64,000 nucleotides of DNA from Ralstonia condita (GTDB lineage: Bacteria; Pseudomonadota; Gammaproteobacteria; Burkholderiales; Burkholderiaceae): contig NZ_CATYWO010000001.1 of NCBI RefSeq assembly GCF_958405655.1, positions 186,001-250,000 of the forward strand, in the 5' to 3' direction. The position numbers and the translations under genes are program-made. How positions within the stretch are numbered: the stretch's first letter is position 1; the number at the start of each line of letters is the position of its first letter. Positions 8,680 to 18,074 of this stretch are shown here, piece by piece. The notes below the pieces were generated by a model. It had not been told where the DNA came from and made no database searches. It saw nothing but the letters and a program-made list of their open reading frames with translations.

Positions 8680-8697
8680 GCTGGGGCAGGACAACGA

Positions 8698-9600
8698 TCA
8701 GTTCACGCTCGTCGGCGTGGCCGCGCTTTGCGCCACGGCGGCCAAGCCCTGCAACTGGCCCGGCGTTGTGATTGTCAGGGCTTGCGAGGGCGTGGGTGCC
8801 GGGAAACCGGCTTCGGTCAGCGCCTCCCTGATGACTCGGTTGGTGTCGAAATAGACCTGCCAGTAGTTGTCGTTGTGCGTGTAAGGGCGAACCGCCAGCA
8901 CCGGCCCGACCAGGTTGAATTCCAGGATTTCCACATCGACCGGCGGGTCGGCCAGCACATTCGGAATGGCGCTCACCTTTTCCCTGAGAAGTGCGATGGC
9001 GGCGCGGTGGTCGGCGCTGCCGGCCAACTGGGCTTTCAGCTCGACCCGGCGGTACGGGTTGACTGTGTAGTTCTGGATCGTGTCGGAAAAGATCTTGTTG
9101 TTGCCAACCATCGTGACCACGTTGTCGGGTGTGTTGAGCGCAGTGGCAAAGAGGCCAATCTCCTTGACCGTGCCGGTGACGCCGCCGGCCGTCACGAAGT
9201 CGCCCACCTTGAACGGCCGCAAGACGATCAGGAATGCACCCGCCGCGAAGTTCGACAGCAGCCCCGACCACGCCATGCCGATCGCCACGCCGGCGGCGGC
9301 AATCAGCGCTGCGAATGTCGTGGTCTGGATGCCGAAGTAGCCCAGGATGCCGATCACCAGCAGCACGTTCAGCGTAACGGTGATGACTGAGCCCACATAG
9401 CGCAGCACGGTCGGGTCGACCTTCTGCCGCTCCAGCGAGCCCTGCACCATGCGCACCGCCACATGGATGAGCCAGCGACCGACCACCCAGAAGACGATGG
9501 CGGCGAGGACCTTCATCCCGACGTCGGCGGCGTACTGCGCGATGATCGCCTGATACTTGCTTGCGGTATTAACGGTGGTGTCCACCAGGTTGTCTGCCAT
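8698..9600 (-). CDS. Small-conductance mechanosensitive channel, MscS family
   Basis: A 300-residue MscS-type channel that opens under membrane tension after hypo-osmotic shock. There are three transmembrane helices in the first 130 residues. TM3 carries the Ala/Gly-rich pore pattern (IAAAGVAIGMAWSGLLSNFAAG), followed by the beta domain PFKVGDFVTAGGVTGTVKEIGLF. Length matches minimal MscS (E. coli 286). The start MADNLVDTT is preceded by GGAGGCAACC; the frame extends 54 codons further upstream without a family match. Confidence 0.93.
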   Translation of the reverse strand: MADNLVDTTVNTASKYQAIIAQYAADVGMKVLAAIVFWVVGRWLIHVAVRMVQGSLERQKVDPTVLRYVGSVITVTLNVLLVIGILGYFGIQTTTFAALIAAAGVAIGMAWSGLLSNFAAGAFLIVLRPFKVGDFVTAGGVTGTVKEIGLFATALNTPDNVVTMVGNNKIFSDTIQNYTVNPYRRVELKAQLAGSADHRAAIALLREKVSAIPNVLADPPVDVEILEFNLVGPVLAVRPYTHNDNYWQVYFDTNRVIREALTEAGFPAPTPSQALTITTPGQLQGLAAVAQSAATPTSVN

Positions 9601-9724
9601 GGTTGCCTCCGGGAAGGAATGAGCAGGGGGAACCCACCAACCATATGCCAAAGACAACGCACTTGCGTGACTTTGGTACTTGTTGCTCACATTTGTTATA
9701 GATCCGCGCTTTGATGCGCGCGCA

Positions 9725-9752
9725 AAGAAAAAGGACGCCCGCAGGCGTCCTT
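9725..9752 (-). terminator. Rho-independent terminator of aroG
   Basis: On the minus strand a nine-base stem AAGGACGCC / GGCGTCCTT (9731-9752) is followed by TTTTCTTT. It lies about 20 bp beyond the aroG stop codon and before mscS. Confidence 0.85.
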
Positions 9753-9774
9753 CCCCAATCACGCTGACGGCGTG

Positions 9775-10854
9775 TCAGTTGCCGCTACCCGGTACCAGTC
9801 GGCGCTTGCGCACGGCGTCGGCCAGCGTTTCCAGCACCTTCACCGAATCTTCCCAGCCGATGCAGGCGTCGGTAACGCTCTGGCCATAGGCAAGGTCCGA
9901 CACCGGCGTGCCCTGCACGTGGTCCTGCCGACCGGCATTGATGTGCGACTCCACCATCACCCCGACGATGCGGTTGTCGCCCGCAGCCATCTGGCGGGCG
10001 ATGTCTTCGCACACCGGGATCTGGTTCTCGTGCTTCTTGCTGCTGTTGGCGTGCGAGGCGTCGATCATCAGACGGGCGGCCAGGCCCGACTTGGAGATGG
10101 CGTCGCAGGCTTCCTGCACGCTGGCCGCGTCATAGTTGGGCGCCTTGCCGCCGCGCAGGATGATGTGGCAATCCTCGTTGCCCGCCGTCGACACGATGGC
10201 CGAGTGGCCGCCCTTGGTGACCGACAGGAAGTGGTGCGGCTGCGATGCGGCCTTGATGGCGTCCACGGCGATCTTCACGTTGCCGTCGGTGCCGTTCTTG
10301 AAACCCACCGGGCACGACAGGCCGGAAGCCAGTTCGCGGTGCACCTGGCTTTCGGTAGTACGCGCGCCGATGGCGCCCCAGCTCACCAGATCGGCGATGT
10401 ACTGCGGGCTGATCACGTCGAGGTATTCGGTGCCGGCGGGCAGGCCCAGCTCGTTGATGTTCATCAGCAGCTCGCGCGCGGTGCGCAGGCCGTCGTTGAT
10501 CTTGAAGCTGCCGTCCATGTACGGGTCGTTGATCAGACCTTTCCAGCCGACCGTGGTGCGCGGCTTTTCGAAGTACACGCGCATCACGATTTCCAGCTCG
10601 TTCTTGAAGCGCTCGCGCTGCTCGACCAGGCGGCGGGCGTAATCCATCGCTGCCTTGGTGTCGTGGATGGAGCAGGGGCCGATGATGACGATCAGGCGGT
10701 CGTCCATGCCATGCAGGATGCGGTGCATCGCGTTCCGGCTTTGGTAGATCAGGTCGGACACGGTGTCGCTGCACGGGAATTCGCGGATCAGATGCGACGG
10801 CGGCGTCAGCTCTTTCAGTTCGCGAATGCGCAAATCATCGGTGTTCTTCGGCAT
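9775..10854 (-). CDS. aroG: 3-deoxy-7-phosphoheptulonate (DAHP) synthase, class I
   Basis: A 359-residue type I DAHP synthase that condenses phosphoenolpyruvate and erythrose 4-phosphate, the first step of aromatic amino acid synthesis. Seen: LIVIIGPCSIHD near residue 58, the PEP-site stretch YFEKPRTTVGWKGLINDP near residue 95, GAIGARTTESQVHRELASGLSCPVGFKN near 155, and DASHANSSKKHENQ near 270. These match the AroG/AroF/AroH family; which amino acid inhibits it cannot be told from sequence. All Phe codons I inspected are TTC. The gene is preceded by a leader with all parts of a transcription attenuator (separate entries) and followed by its own terminator, so it appears to be monocistronic. 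Confidence 0.95.
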   Translation of the reverse strand: MPKNTDDLRIRELKELTPPSHLIREFPCSDTVSDLIYQSRNAMHRILHGMDDRLIVIIGPCSIHDTKAAMDYARRLVEQRERFKNELEIVMRVYFEKPRTTVGWKGLINDPYMDGSFKINDGLRTARELLMNINELGLPAGTEYLDVISPQYIADLVSWGAIGARTTESQVHRELASGLSCPVGFKNGTDGNVKIAVDAIKAASQPHHFLSVTKGGHSAIVSTAGNEDCHIILRGGKAPNYDAASVQEACDAISKSGLAARLMIDASHANSSKKHENQIPVCEDIARQMAAGDNRIVGVMVESHINAGRQDHVQGTPVSDLAYGQSVTDACIGWEDSVKVLETLADAVRKRRLVPGSGN

Positions 10855-10952
10855 GGAAAGCTCCAGGGGGATGTCTTGGTTCGTGTATTGGAAACGTCTA
10901 CTGTGTTCGGATCATGTTTCGCGTCGGTGCCGGGGTAGGGCGGAGACTGGGC

Positions 10953-10984
10953 GAAAAAAAACCGCCAGGGTCGCTGGCGGTTTT
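10953..10984 (-). terminator. Attenuator terminator in the aroG leader (segments 3 and 4)
   Basis: On the minus strand the stem ACCGCCAG / CTGGCGGT with loop CGACC is followed by eight T residues, about 100 bp before the aroG start codon and about 20 nt after the leader peptide stop. Its left arm (CCGCCAGCG, 10980-10972) is also a perfect nine-base complement of CGCTGGCGG at 11041-11033 inside the leader reading frame. Terminator and antiterminator are therefore mutually exclusive. Confidence 0.9.
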
Positions 10985-11003
10985 CGGTATCTGCTGGGTG
11001 CTT

Positions 11004-11087
11004 TTATTTTTGCTGCAAGCGCCCCTCTCCTTCCGCCAGCGGTGCGAGATGCCAAAAGTAAAAGTAAAAAAACTTGGCGAAGGACAT
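11004..11087 (-). CDS. aroG leader peptide rich in Phe, Tyr and Trp codons
   Basis: A 27-codon open reading frame. Codons 6 to 12 read Phe-Phe-Tyr-Phe-Tyr-Phe-Trp, so seven consecutive codons are aromatic and all three aromatic amino acids are included. The four Phe codons of the run are TTT, whereas aroG itself uses TTC. Codons 2-4 (TCCTTCGCC) can pair with GGCGGAAGGA at codons 17-20 with one bulged base. Codons 16-19 contain CGCTGGCGG, which can pair with the left arm of the terminator. An in-frame TGA lies 15 nt upstream, so no longer version of the peptide is possible. The weak point is the absence of a clear Shine-Dalgarno sequence before the ATG. Confidence 0.85.
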   Translation of the reverse strand: MSFAKFFYFYFWHLAPLAEGEGRLQQK

Positions 11088-11154
11088 GGAGAGAAAGCTG
11101 GGTCAGGCAACAAAAATCAGGGAAGCGCTACTGCGCCGCACCAATCGAACCATC

Positions 11155-11183
11155 TTTATAACCCCTTTTCATGGGGGCCGCAA
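11155..11183 (-). promoter_or_regulatory. Sigma-70 promoter of the aroG leader
   Basis: On the minus strand TTGCGG (11183-11178) and TATAAA (11160-11155) are separated by exactly 17 nt. The start of transcription would be near 11148, giving about 60 nt before the leader peptide and about 195 nt to the end of the attenuator. This is a consensus match by eye, not a mapped start. Confidence 0.6.
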
Positions 11184-11232
11184 GCGCGATGTTGCCGCGC
11201 GCGCGGCGCCAAGGTCACGGCCATGCAATGCG

Positions 11233-12696
11233 TCAAACGGTGCCGCCCACCGTCATGTTGTCGATACGTAGTGTCGGTTGGCCGACGCCCACCGGTACGC
11301 TCTGGCCCTCCTTGCCGCACACGCCGATGCCCGAATCGAGCCGCATGTCGTTGCCGATCATGCTCACCTGCTTGAGCGATTCCGGTCCGTTGCCGACCAG
11401 CGTTGCGCCCCTCACCGGGGCGGTGATCTTGCCGTCTTCGATCAGGTAGGCCTCGCTGGCCGAGAACACGAACTTGCCGTTGGTGATGTCGACCTGGCCG
11501 CCGCCGAAGTTGACCGCATACAGCCCCTTCTTGACGCTGGCGATGATCTCTTGCGGGTCCTTGTCGCCGCCGAGCATGTAGGTGTTGGTCATGCGCGGCA
11601 TCGGCAGGGCGGCGTAGCTCTCGCGGCGGGCGTTGCCGGTCACGGGCATCTTCATCAGGCGCGCGTTGAGCGTGTCCTGCATGTAGCCGGTCAGGATGCC
11701 GTCTTCGATGAGCGTGTTGCACTGCGTGGGGTTGCCCTCGTCGTCGAGGTTCAGCGAGCCCCGGCGGTTTGCCAGCGTGCCGTCATCCACCACGGTGACG
11801 CCCTTGGCGGCCACACGCTCGCCCATGCGACCGGAGAACGCCGACGAACCCTTGCGGTTGAAGTCGCCTTCCAGGCCGTGGCCGATGGCCTCGTGCAGCA
11901 GCACGCCGGGCCAGCCCGGGCCGAGCACCACCGTCATCGTGCCGGCCGGTGCTGGCTTGGCTTCCAGGTTGACGAGCGCTGAGGAGACCGCCTCGTCGAC
12001 GTATTCGCGCAGCAGTTCGTCGGTGAAATAGCCATAGGCATAGCGGCCGCCGCCGCCCGAGCTGCCCATTTCTCGGCGCCCGTTCTGCTCGGCGATGACG
12101 GTCACGGAGATGCGCACCAGCGGGCGCACATCCGCGGCGATCACGCCGTCGCTGCGCGCAACGAGCATCACGTCGTATTCACCGGCCAGGCCGGCCATCA
12201 CCTGCACCACGCGCGGGTCTTTGGCGCGGGCGAGCTTTTCGATCCGCTCGAGCAGGGCAACCTTTTCGGAGGCGGTCATCGAATCGAGCGGGTCGTTCGG
12301 TGCATAGAGCGAGTGGCTGCCCGGGGTGCTCGCCAGGCTGCTGGCGACCTTCACGCGGCCGGCACCGGCTTTGCCGATCGTGCGCGTGGCACCGGCGGCC
12401 TGCATCAGCGCGGGCAGGCTGATGTCGTCGGAATAGGCAAACGCGGTGCGGTCGCCCGACACGGCGCGCACGCCCACACCTTGGTCGATGCTGAAGCTGC
12501 CGGATTTGACGATGCCTTCTTCCAGGCTCCACGCCTCGTTGCGGGTGTACTGGAAGTAGAGGTCGGCATAGTTCACGCGGTGCGTGAAGATGTCGGCCAG
12601 CGCGCGCTGCAGGTGCGCTTCGTCGAGGCCGTACGGGTCGAGCAGCACGCGGCGCGCGATGGACAGATTCTGAATGGCGATGTCGCCTGCGTTCAT
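11233..12696 (-). CDS. tldD: Metalloprotease TldD
   Basis: A 487-residue member of the TldD/PmbA family. TldD and TldE form a zinc protease that degrades unfolded peptides and in some bacteria matures microcin B17 or removes the CcdA antitoxin. The zinc motif HEAIGHGLEGD near residue 260 shows the HExxxH pattern of TldD, which TldE/PmbA lacks. The start MNAGDIA is chosen over an ATG seven codons upstream because it aligns with the family N-terminus. The partner pmbA is not in the window. It is followed upstream by the amidase gene and yhdP, in the arrangement common in betaproteobacteria. Confidence 0.95.
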   Translation of the reverse strand: MNAGDIAIQNLSIARRVLLDPYGLDEAHLQRALADIFTHRVNYADLYFQYTRNEAWSLEEGIVKSGSFSIDQGVGVRAVSGDRTAFAYSDDISLPALMQAAGATRTIGKAGAGRVKVASSLASTPGSHSLYAPNDPLDSMTASEKVALLERIEKLARAKDPRVVQVMAGLAGEYDVMLVARSDGVIAADVRPLVRISVTVIAEQNGRREMGSSGGGGRYAYGYFTDELLREYVDEAVSSALVNLEAKPAPAGTMTVVLGPGWPGVLLHEAIGHGLEGDFNRKGSSAFSGRMGERVAAKGVTVVDDGTLANRRGSLNLDDEGNPTQCNTLIEDGILTGYMQDTLNARLMKMPVTGNARRESYAALPMPRMTNTYMLGGDKDPQEIIASVKKGLYAVNFGGGQVDITNGKFVFSASEAYLIEDGKITAPVRGATLVGNGPESLKQVSMIGNDMRLDSGIGVCGKEGQSVPVGVGQPTLRIDNMTVGGTV

Positions 12697-12732
12697 GGTG
12701 GTTCTCGCTTTTCGCAAAAGACTTCGGTTGGG

Positions 12733-13611
12733 CTACATCACACGGTGCTTCAGGGCCGGCAGGTCGCGGCGCACCTGTGCAAGGCGTGCCGGGTCCATGT
12801 CCCCGATGGCGATACCTTCGCCTTCAGGGACGGCGGCGATGATCTCGCCCCACGGATCGACCAGCATGGAGTGGCCCCAGGTACGGCGGCCGTTTTCGTG
12901 GTGCCCGCCCTGTGCGGCGGCGAGCACGTAGCACTGGTTTTCCACCGCGCGGGCACGCAGCAGGATGTCCCAGTGCGCGGCGCCCGTCACGTAGGTAAAG
13001 GCTGCCGGCATCAGAATCAAGTTGAGGTTGCCTTGCGCTGCCAAGGCCCGGTACAGCTCCGGAAAGCGCAGGTCGTAACACACCGACATGCCGACGCGTC
13101 CGCATGGCGCATCAAATGCGACCGGCGTGTCGCCCGCCTCGATGGTGCGGGCTTCGTCATAGCGTTCTTCGCCGCGCACGAAGTTGAACAGATGAATCTT
13201 GTCATAGCGCGCGACCCTCAGACCGTCAGGGTTATAGGCAAGCGACGTGTTGCGCACGCGCTGCGCGTCCTCGCACCACAGCGGCAGCGTGCCACCGACG
13301 AGCCACAGCTTGTGACGGCGCGCGGCATCGGCCAAGAACCTCTGGATGGGCCCGTTCTGGTCTTCCTCGCGGATGGCGACCTTGTCGCTGTCCTTGCGGC
13401 CCATCATGCAGAAGTATTCGGGAAGCAGGGCCAACTGCGCGCCCTGTGCGGCGGCTTCCGCAAGCAGCGCCTCGGCGCGCGCCAGGTTGGTGTCTACGTC
13501 GATGCCCGTGACGGTCTGGATGGCCGCAACCCGGAAAGGTGCCTCGAAAGGCGCATCCGAGCCGGATGCCGCGTGAGCGTGCGTCAACGTGGTCGCTGTG
13601 GTGGAAGTCAT
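12733..13611 (-). CDS. Nitrilase-family amidase (Nit/YbeM type)
   Basis: A 292-residue carbon-nitrogen hydrolase. The catalytic triad is visible: Glu in LLPEYFCMMG, Lys in ARYDKIHLFNF, and Cys in VGMSVCYDLRFPELYR. The last motif is characteristic of the Nit1/YbeM group, whose members hydrolyse deaminated glutathione as a repair reaction, so that is the best guess for the substrate. It is 36 bp upstream of tldD and 5 bp downstream of yhdP, so the three are probably one operon. Confidence 0.92.
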   Translation of the reverse strand: MTSTTATTLTHAHAASGSDAPFEAPFRVAAIQTVTGIDVDTNLARAEALLAEAAAQGAQLALLPEYFCMMGRKDSDKVAIREEDQNGPIQRFLADAARRHKLWLVGGTLPLWCEDAQRVRNTSLAYNPDGLRVARYDKIHLFNFVRGEERYDEARTIEAGDTPVAFDAPCGRVGMSVCYDLRFPELYRALAAQGNLNLILMPAAFTYVTGAAHWDILLRARAVENQCYVLAAAQGGHHENGRRTWGHSMLVDPWGEIIAAVPEGEGIAIGDMDPARLAQVRRDLPALKHRVM

Positions 13612-13616
13612 GACGC

Positions 13617-16600
13617 CTATTTTGCCGAGGTTTGCGATGGGCTGCCCGAACTACCGTCGGACGCGACTTTCTCGATCTTGGGATCCGCCCAACCGCCGGT
13701 GATGTGGTACTGGGTGGCGAAGGCCTTCGACATCTGCTCGCCCAGGATCAATTGCGCCGCCAGGGTGCCCAGCCCGATCGCCGGATTGATGAATGCCGCG
13801 GCCAGCGAGGCGGACGTCGCGTCGACCTTGGGCGTGACCCTCACCTGCAGGTCCTGCGTCTCGTCCAGAATGTTGGCCGACCCCTGCATGGCCACCTGGA
13901 ACTGCGGGCCCCTGACGGAGAAGTCGTCCGTGTGCGCGATACCGTTGGCGATGGTGCCGGTAGCTTTCACGCTGTCGAATGGCGTGCCACGTCCGGTTGC
14001 GCCGCGCAGATCGGTGGCGAAGTGCAGCAGGCCCTGCAGGCTCAGCACGCCCGCCAGTTTGGCCAGCCCCGGATCGACGTGCAGGAACTGGCCGCGCTCC
14101 AGGTCCAGGGTCATGCGGCCGTTCAGCGTGGGGTAGTCGATCGACATCGGCGAGCCGCGCCAGACGACCCGACCTTCGAGCTTGCCCTTGGCGCCGTCGA
14201 TCACCTTGGCGAAGCCCATGTTCTGCAGCAGGTCGCCGGAGTCGCGCAGATCCAGGTGGAAATCGAGCAGGGTCCGGCGCTCAGGGTCATCCCCGTTGCC
14301 CAGGCGGCGTGGGATGCGCCACGTGCCGTGTGCGGTGAGCGTGGCCGCTGGCTGCTCGATCCTGAGCGTGTCCAGCGTCCAGATCGGTGCGCCCTCTGTC
14401 ATCTGGCTGCGGGCCTTGATTTCCAGCTTGCCAAGCGCCTTGCCGCGCAGGTCGAACTTGTCTGCAATGAGGTCGAGCGACGGAATTTCCTGCGAGCTGC
14501 GCGCCAGCGATTCGGTGAGCGCGGTTTCTTCCTGGGCATCGGGGATGCTCATGCGTGACAGCCGCATGGTGAGTTCGCCGAAGGGCACGGCGGCGCTTTC
14601 GGCGTGCCAGCGGGCGGTGCCCGCAATCTCACGCGACTCCACCGTCGATTGCCAATTGGCGCCGTCACGCGTGGCATCGACGCGCACCGCGTTGAAGTCT
14701 CGGCCCAGCATGCGCAGCGTTTGCGTGCGCGCGCTCAGCCGGTTGGGCAGATAAGGATTGCGGCTGCCAGCGGCATTGCCGGCAGCGTTCTCGGATGCGT
14801 TCTGGCCGGCGGTCCTGGCGGGTGTGGTCGCGGCAAACACCTGGCGCCAGGCGTCGATGTCCAATTGGTCCAGCGCGAGATTGGCCTGGACCCCTTCAGG
14901 CGGCTCCGGCACCGGTTGCCGCACACCGATGCCGCCGCGCAGCACCTCGACGCCATCGCCGCTACTGCGTTGCTCATAGCGGGCGCTGGCGATGTTGCCG
15001 ATCTGCAGCGTGATCTCGTCGAGGGCGTTGTTGGCTGCCAGCGGCTGCATTTCGAAACGTACCGGCAGGGGCTGCCCGGCCGCCTTGTTGAGCGGGGCCG
15101 GTAAGCGCACGGTCATCGGCGTGAGGTCCGACTGCACCTGGATGGCGGGCCGATGCTGCCGGACGCTGACCGTGGCGCTGTATGGCGCGCTGCCCTCCAG
15201 CGTGCGGGCAATTGCGGCGACCGGGCTACCCTCCGGAGCCGTTTCACGCAAGCCCTGCGCCGAGGCCGTGCCCGTCACCTGGATGCGGATGGTGCCGTCG
15301 GGCGCAGTGCCGCCGGTCGGGCGGATTTCACCGCCCGCAAAGCGTGCGCGCAGGTTGTTGAAGCCGATGCCCTTTTGCGTGAAGGTCAGCGCGCCCGTCA
15401 CCTCGGTCAGTGGCGGCGCCTGTGGAACCAGGGTGATGTCGTTGCGCAGGAAGGTGAGGCTGCCTTGTGCGCGCGTCGAATGCATCTCATTGAGCGGCAG
15501 GTCGAGCTTGAGTGCCAGGGCAGCATTCCCCTGGGCGCGCGCGTCCTTGGTGAAATGGCCGATCCATTGGCCGACCGGGCTGGCCTCGACGAACTGCAGG
15601 AAATTCTGCGTGGGGCCGTCGCCGCGGCCTTCGATGGTCAGCAGCGGATTGTGGTCGCCCATGTCGGGCAGGCTGCCGCTGACGTCCTCCAGGTTTGTGC
15701 CCATCACCTTCGCATGTGCCACCTTGAATGCCAGCGAAGCCTTGTCGAAGATGACCGTGCCGTCGATGTTGGTGAATGCCGGCCATTCGCCCGGGTACGT
15801 GGGTATGCGGCCGGGCAACGCGTGAGCGGCTTCGGCCGGGGCGACCTGGTACGTGACGTCCTGGATCGGCACTTCGACACGGAAGGCACCCTTTTTCGGT
15901 GAGCGGAACGGGAAGTCCAGCAAATCGCCCGCCATCACGAAGCTGACGTTGCTGGCCGTTCCGGCCTGCAGTGCCCCCGTCAGGTAGTCGCGCAGGTGTG
16001 GTCCGAGGGACAGCGGCAGATAGCGCGGCACGCGCGGCACATCGGCGCGCTCCAACGTGCCTTTGAGGTCAACGGTGCCGACATGACTCGTGTCGGGCGC
16101 ACGGCGGTAGCGCCCTGTGAGGCGGGCCGACAAGTCAGCGTTGGAGAACGCCAGGTTGTCGCTCGTGACCACCAGCTCCTGTTTGCGGTATGTCCACTGG
16201 AAGGTCCCTTGCAGACGGTCCAACGGCACACGCGGCTCGGCAAAGGTGCCAGGCAGCAACAGGGCGGCATCGGCGGAATCGATGCGCAGCGTGCCCTTGT
16301 CGTCAGAGAACACGGCATTGCCGGAAAGATTCTCCACACCAGGCATGGCGGGCTCGGGGTGATGCCCAGGCGGGACAGCGGGCAGCGGGCCGGGCCCGAA
16401 TGACACTTGCCGCAGTGTGGCGCGGCCGGTGAAGTGCACCGGCGCCGGCGCGCTCGGCCGCCAGCGAGAGACATCGCGCCGCCAGTTGATGTCGAGATCG
16501 TCCATGCGGCCGGCCGGCTGCCTCGCGCGCAAGGGCTCCAGCACGGCGGCCGGCAGTGGCAGCGTGGTGGCGATGCTGCGCAGGTCAGCCAGGTCCACGG

Positions 16601-17906
16601 TCGCAGCCTTGACCTGCAAGCGGCGCAGGGCATCGCGCGCATCGAGAGCCCAGCCAACCGTGACGTTGCGCAATCCGCGCGGGGTGCCTGCGGGATTGGC
16701 CGGGGCTTCGATGCCGGGGCCTGCCAGTTCGGGCACTGGCGGCTGGGCCGCTTGCGCCGGCGGGTTCAGCGGCTGCCAGAGCAGGGTGTCCACGTTGAGG
16801 ATGTGCTCGCCGCCGTTGGCGCGCCGGTGCACCGCCAGCACTTGCAGGCTGCGCAGCTGCAGCGGGTCGAGATCCTTGCGGAGCTGCAGGTCAAGCTGCT
16901 GCCCCGTCAGGCGTGCCTGGCTGCGTGTGAACACGCCGTCCGCAAACTCCACCGAACCGTCAGACGACAGCGTGCCGCTATTGGCGGAAGCCAGCACCGG
17001 CACATAGCGCTGCATTTCGGCCACTTGCAGCGTGTTGACCTGCCAACTGGCCTGGCCATGCCAATGGCGCCAGTCGCCAGGGCGTGCCAGCAGGTCGTGG
17101 CGGAAATCGGCGTGCAGCTGGATCGGACCGTTGAAGAGCGTGGGCGAAGTGCCGCTGGCGTCCAGCCGGTGCCGCGTGGGACCGCTACGCAACTGGATGC
17201 GCACATTGCCCATCGCGACTTCCGGCAGCTTCTGCTGTTCGTCGAGCCAGCGCACGGCGCCTTCGCGCACATCGATGTCGCCCTGGGCGAGCAGTTGGTC
17301 GAAGAAGCCGCCGTCGCCGCTGGTATCGGGTGACAGCGGCATGCCCGCCACGAGGAGCGCGCCCTGCGGGGTTCGGCGGACGAGCACGTCGGCGCGGCTT
17401 GCATGCAGCATGGCAAACGTGATTTCCATGCGCAGCAGCGATCGCCAGGAAAGCCGCGCCTGGACATCCTGCACGCCGAACGTACGACGGCCGGCGGCGT
17501 CGCGCGCGTCGATGCGCTGGGCGCGGAAGGCGGGGTGCCAGCCTTCCCAGTACGTTTCGAGCGAGCCGATGCTGACCGTGGCATGCAGTGCGCTGGAGGC
17601 CTCCCGCTCCATCCATTCGCGCGCCACGCTCACACGCGGCCACAGGACGAGGCGCACCAGCAGCATGCCGATCACGGCCAGCACGGCCAGCGCCGCCAGC
17701 GTCTTCCACAGGATGCGCCACAGCTGAGACCAGACAGGAGCGCGCACGGTGGCCGCGATGCCGTCGCCGATCGCGCCCGTTGCGTGCGCCAGCCACGTCC
17801 AGGCAGCCCGTCCGGCCGCACGCATGCCGGTCCGGCGTGGGGACAGGGTGCTGGCGTGTCCGCCGTCGGACTTCGGCGATTCTGGGGGCTGGGGCGGGCG
17901 AGGCAT
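13617..17906 (-). CDS. yhdP: YhdP-family giant envelope protein (AsmA-like)
   Basis: A 1,429-residue protein with a single N-terminal membrane anchor (about residues 55-85, VLAVIGMLLVRLVLWP) and a long beta-rich periplasmic part that ends in an AsmA-like C-terminal domain. YhdP and its relatives TamB and YdbH bridge the periplasm and move phospholipid to the outer membrane. Length fits the family (E. coli YhdP 1,266). The start MPRPPQPPES is chosen because the 41 preceding in-frame residues overlap the divergent promoter region of glnE. First gene of the yhdP-nit-tldD series. Confidence 0.92.
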   Translation of the reverse strand: MPRPPQPPESPKSDGGHASTLSPRRTGMRAAGRAAWTWLAHATGAIGDGIAATVRAPVWSQLWRILWKTLAALAVLAVIGMLLVRLVLWPRVSVAREWMEREASSALHATVSIGSLETYWEGWHPAFRAQRIDARDAAGRRTFGVQDVQARLSWRSLLRMEITFAMLHASRADVLVRRTPQGALLVAGMPLSPDTSGDGGFFDQLLAQGDIDVREGAVRWLDEQQKLPEVAMGNVRIQLRSGPTRHRLDASGTSPTLFNGPIQLHADFRHDLLARPGDWRHWHGQASWQVNTLQVAEMQRYVPVLASANSGTLSSDGSVEFADGVFTRSQARLTGQQLDLQLRKDLDPLQLRSLQVLAVHRRANGGEHILNVDTLLWQPLNPPAQAAQPPVPELAGPGIEAPANPAGTPRGLRNVTVGWALDARDALRRLQVKAATVDLADLRSIATTLPLPAAVLEPLRARQPAGRMDDLDINWRRDVSRWRPSAPAPVHFTGRATLRQVSFGPGPLPAVPPGHHPEPAMPGVENLSGNAVFSDDKGTLRIDSADAALLLPGTFAEPRVPLDRLQGTFQWTYRKQELVVTSDNLAFSNADLSARLTGRYRRAPDTSHVGTVDLKGTLERADVPRVPRYLPLSLGPHLRDYLTGALQAGTASNVSFVMAGDLLDFPFRSPKKGAFRVEVPIQDVTYQVAPAEAAHALPGRIPTYPGEWPAFTNIDGTVIFDKASLAFKVAHAKVMGTNLEDVSGSLPDMGDHNPLLTIEGRGDGPTQNFLQFVEASPVGQWIGHFTKDARAQGNAALALKLDLPLNEMHSTRAQGSLTFLRNDITLVPQAPPLTEVTGALTFTQKGIGFNNLRARFAGGEIRPTGGTAPDGTIRIQVTGTASAQGLRETAPEGSPVAAIARTLEGSAPYSATVSVRQHRPAIQVQSDLTPMTVRLPAPLNKAAGQPLPVRFEMQPLAANNALDEITLQIGNIASARYEQRSSGDGVEVLRGGIGVRQPVPEPPEGVQANLALDQLDIDAWRQVFAATTPARTAGQNASENAAGNAAGSRNPYLPNRLSARTQTLRMLGRDFNAVRVDATRDGANWQSTVESREIAGTARWHAESAAVPFGELTMRLSRMSIPDAQEETALTESLARSSQEIPSLDLIADKFDLRGKALGKLEIKARSQMTEGAPIWTLDTLRIEQPAATLTAHGTWRIPRRLGNGDDPERRTLLDFHLDLRDSGDLLQNMGFAKVIDGAKGKLEGRVVWRGSPMSIDYPTLNGRMTLDLERGQFLHVDPGLAKLAGVLSLQGLLHFATDLRGATGRGTPFDSVKATGTIANGIAHTDDFSVRGPQFQVAMQGSANILDETQDLQVRVTPKVDATSASLAAAFINPAIGLGTLAAQLILGEQMSKAFATQYHITGGWADPKIEKVASDGSSGSPSQTSAK

Positions 17907-18074
17907 GACCGGGATTATCCGATATTCGCGGGGCGGCGCCACCCTGGCGGCCTGGCACCACCCCCGCAGAGTCCCAAGCACAGCGGGTGCCCGCGGAAGT
18001 CGGTGGCCACTGACCGGCAAGTCGCACATTTCAGCGAGAATGGATGTTTCCCCGTTGTTGACCTGTTGGTTCGC

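Noticed and set aside
10898..11113. Alternative 71-codon Phe-containing frame across the aroG leader
   Set aside because: It runs through the terminator hairpin and lacks Tyr/Trp codons in the run. The 27-codon frame has the correct relation to the stems.
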